This document shows, piece after piece, positions 5,975-6,065 of a stretch of 6,065 nucleotides of DNA. Source of the DNA: Chloroflexota bacterium (GTDB lineage Bacteria > Chloroflexota > Anaerolineae > B4-G1 > SLSP01); NCBI GenBank assembly GCA_009908585.1, contig JAAAOZ010000368.1:1-6065 (forward strand), in the 5' to 3' direction. The notes beneath the pieces were generated by a model. That model had not been told where the DNA came from. It worked only from the letters and a program-made list of their open reading frames with translations, and ran no database searches. Each line of letters starts with the position of its first letter. Positions within the stretch are counted from its first letter, which is position 1. A program made the translations under genes and the position numbers.

Positions 5975-6065
5975 GCCATCACCTCCACGCGCAAGCCGCA
6001 CGGCGCCACGCCGAGCTTGTAGGCCTGCGCTTCGGCGAGGCCGGCGTCCTCGGCGGCGCGGCGCC
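5971..6065 (-). CDS. C-terminal end of an unidentified upstream gene (partial)
   Basis: One minus-strand frame is open from the window edge to TGA at 5971-5973 and yields 30 residues: RRAAEDAGLAEAQAYKLGVA then PCGLRVEVMA. Of the three frames it gives the most protein-like sequence, and its stop overlaps the next start as ATGA, the classic arrangement of tightly linked genes. The fragment has an Ala-rich helix followed by a strand-like GLRVEVMA. I do not recognise the family; the partner of a sugar nucleotidyltransferase is often another sugar-metabolism or cell-envelope gene, but that is only inference. Confidence 0.65.
   Translation of the reverse strand, partial: RRAAEDAGLAEAQAYKLGVAPCGLRVEVMA
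5978..5986 (-). promoter_or_regulatory. Strong ribosome binding site for the nucleotidyltransferase
   Basis: GGAGGTGAT on the minus strand, with GGAGG 7 bases before ATG 5974. It lies inside the last codons of the upstream gene, so the two are probably translationally coupled. It decides the start against GTG 6001. Confidence 0.75.

Noticed and set aside
5975..6001. GTG at 6001 as start of the nucleotidyltransferase
   Set aside because: It adds nine residues not expected in the family and overlaps the upstream gene further. ATG 5974 has a strong ribosome binding site and an ATGA overlap.

Overview
The window looks like a piece of a bacterial chromosome in which every supportable gene lies on the minus strand. 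The right half (about 2570-6065) is GC-rich. The left part (about 1-2450) is visibly more AT-rich and includes a 750-base gene-free stretch of inverted repeats. Gene content and style resemble environmental bacteria with accessory histidine kinases and class A penicillin-binding proteins. Chloroflexota/Anaerolineae is my best guess from the kinase linker style and the repeat type, but I cannot prove it from the sequence.

Right to left, in the direction of transcription: (1) the last 30 codons of an unidentified gene (5971-6065). (2) A sugar-phosphate nucleotidyltransferase with a short C-terminal hexapeptide-repeat domain (5015-5974), whose ATG overlaps the upstream stop as ATGA. (3) After a 17-base gap, a class A bifunctional penicillin-binding protein (start 4997). 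Its glycosyltransferase and transpeptidase motifs are intact, but its C-terminal domain appears broken by a frameshift near 2680. The reading frame as it stands ends at 2454; the frame that carries the conserved domain end stops at 2573. These three genes form an operon-like cluster and link activated-sugar supply to peptidoglycan polymerisation.

(4) 1665-2453 holds no credible gene. It carries two nested imperfect inverted-repeat pairs (1721-1743 with 2249-2271; 1762-1783 with 2178-2199) and a long internal hairpin at 1886-1940. The layout suggests a non-autonomous mobile element or composite intergenic repeat. (5) A small protein of 88 residues with a strong ribosome binding site but no recognised family (1398-1664). 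(6) A terminator-like hairpin (1277-1326). (7) A membrane-bound sensor histidine kinase (start 1228) that runs off the left edge after its G2 box, so nearly all of its catalytic core is visible.

I see no clearly new defence, mobile or biosynthetic system. The best leads are the nested inverted-repeat element, the frameshift in the penicillin-binding protein, and the unrecognised 88-residue protein.
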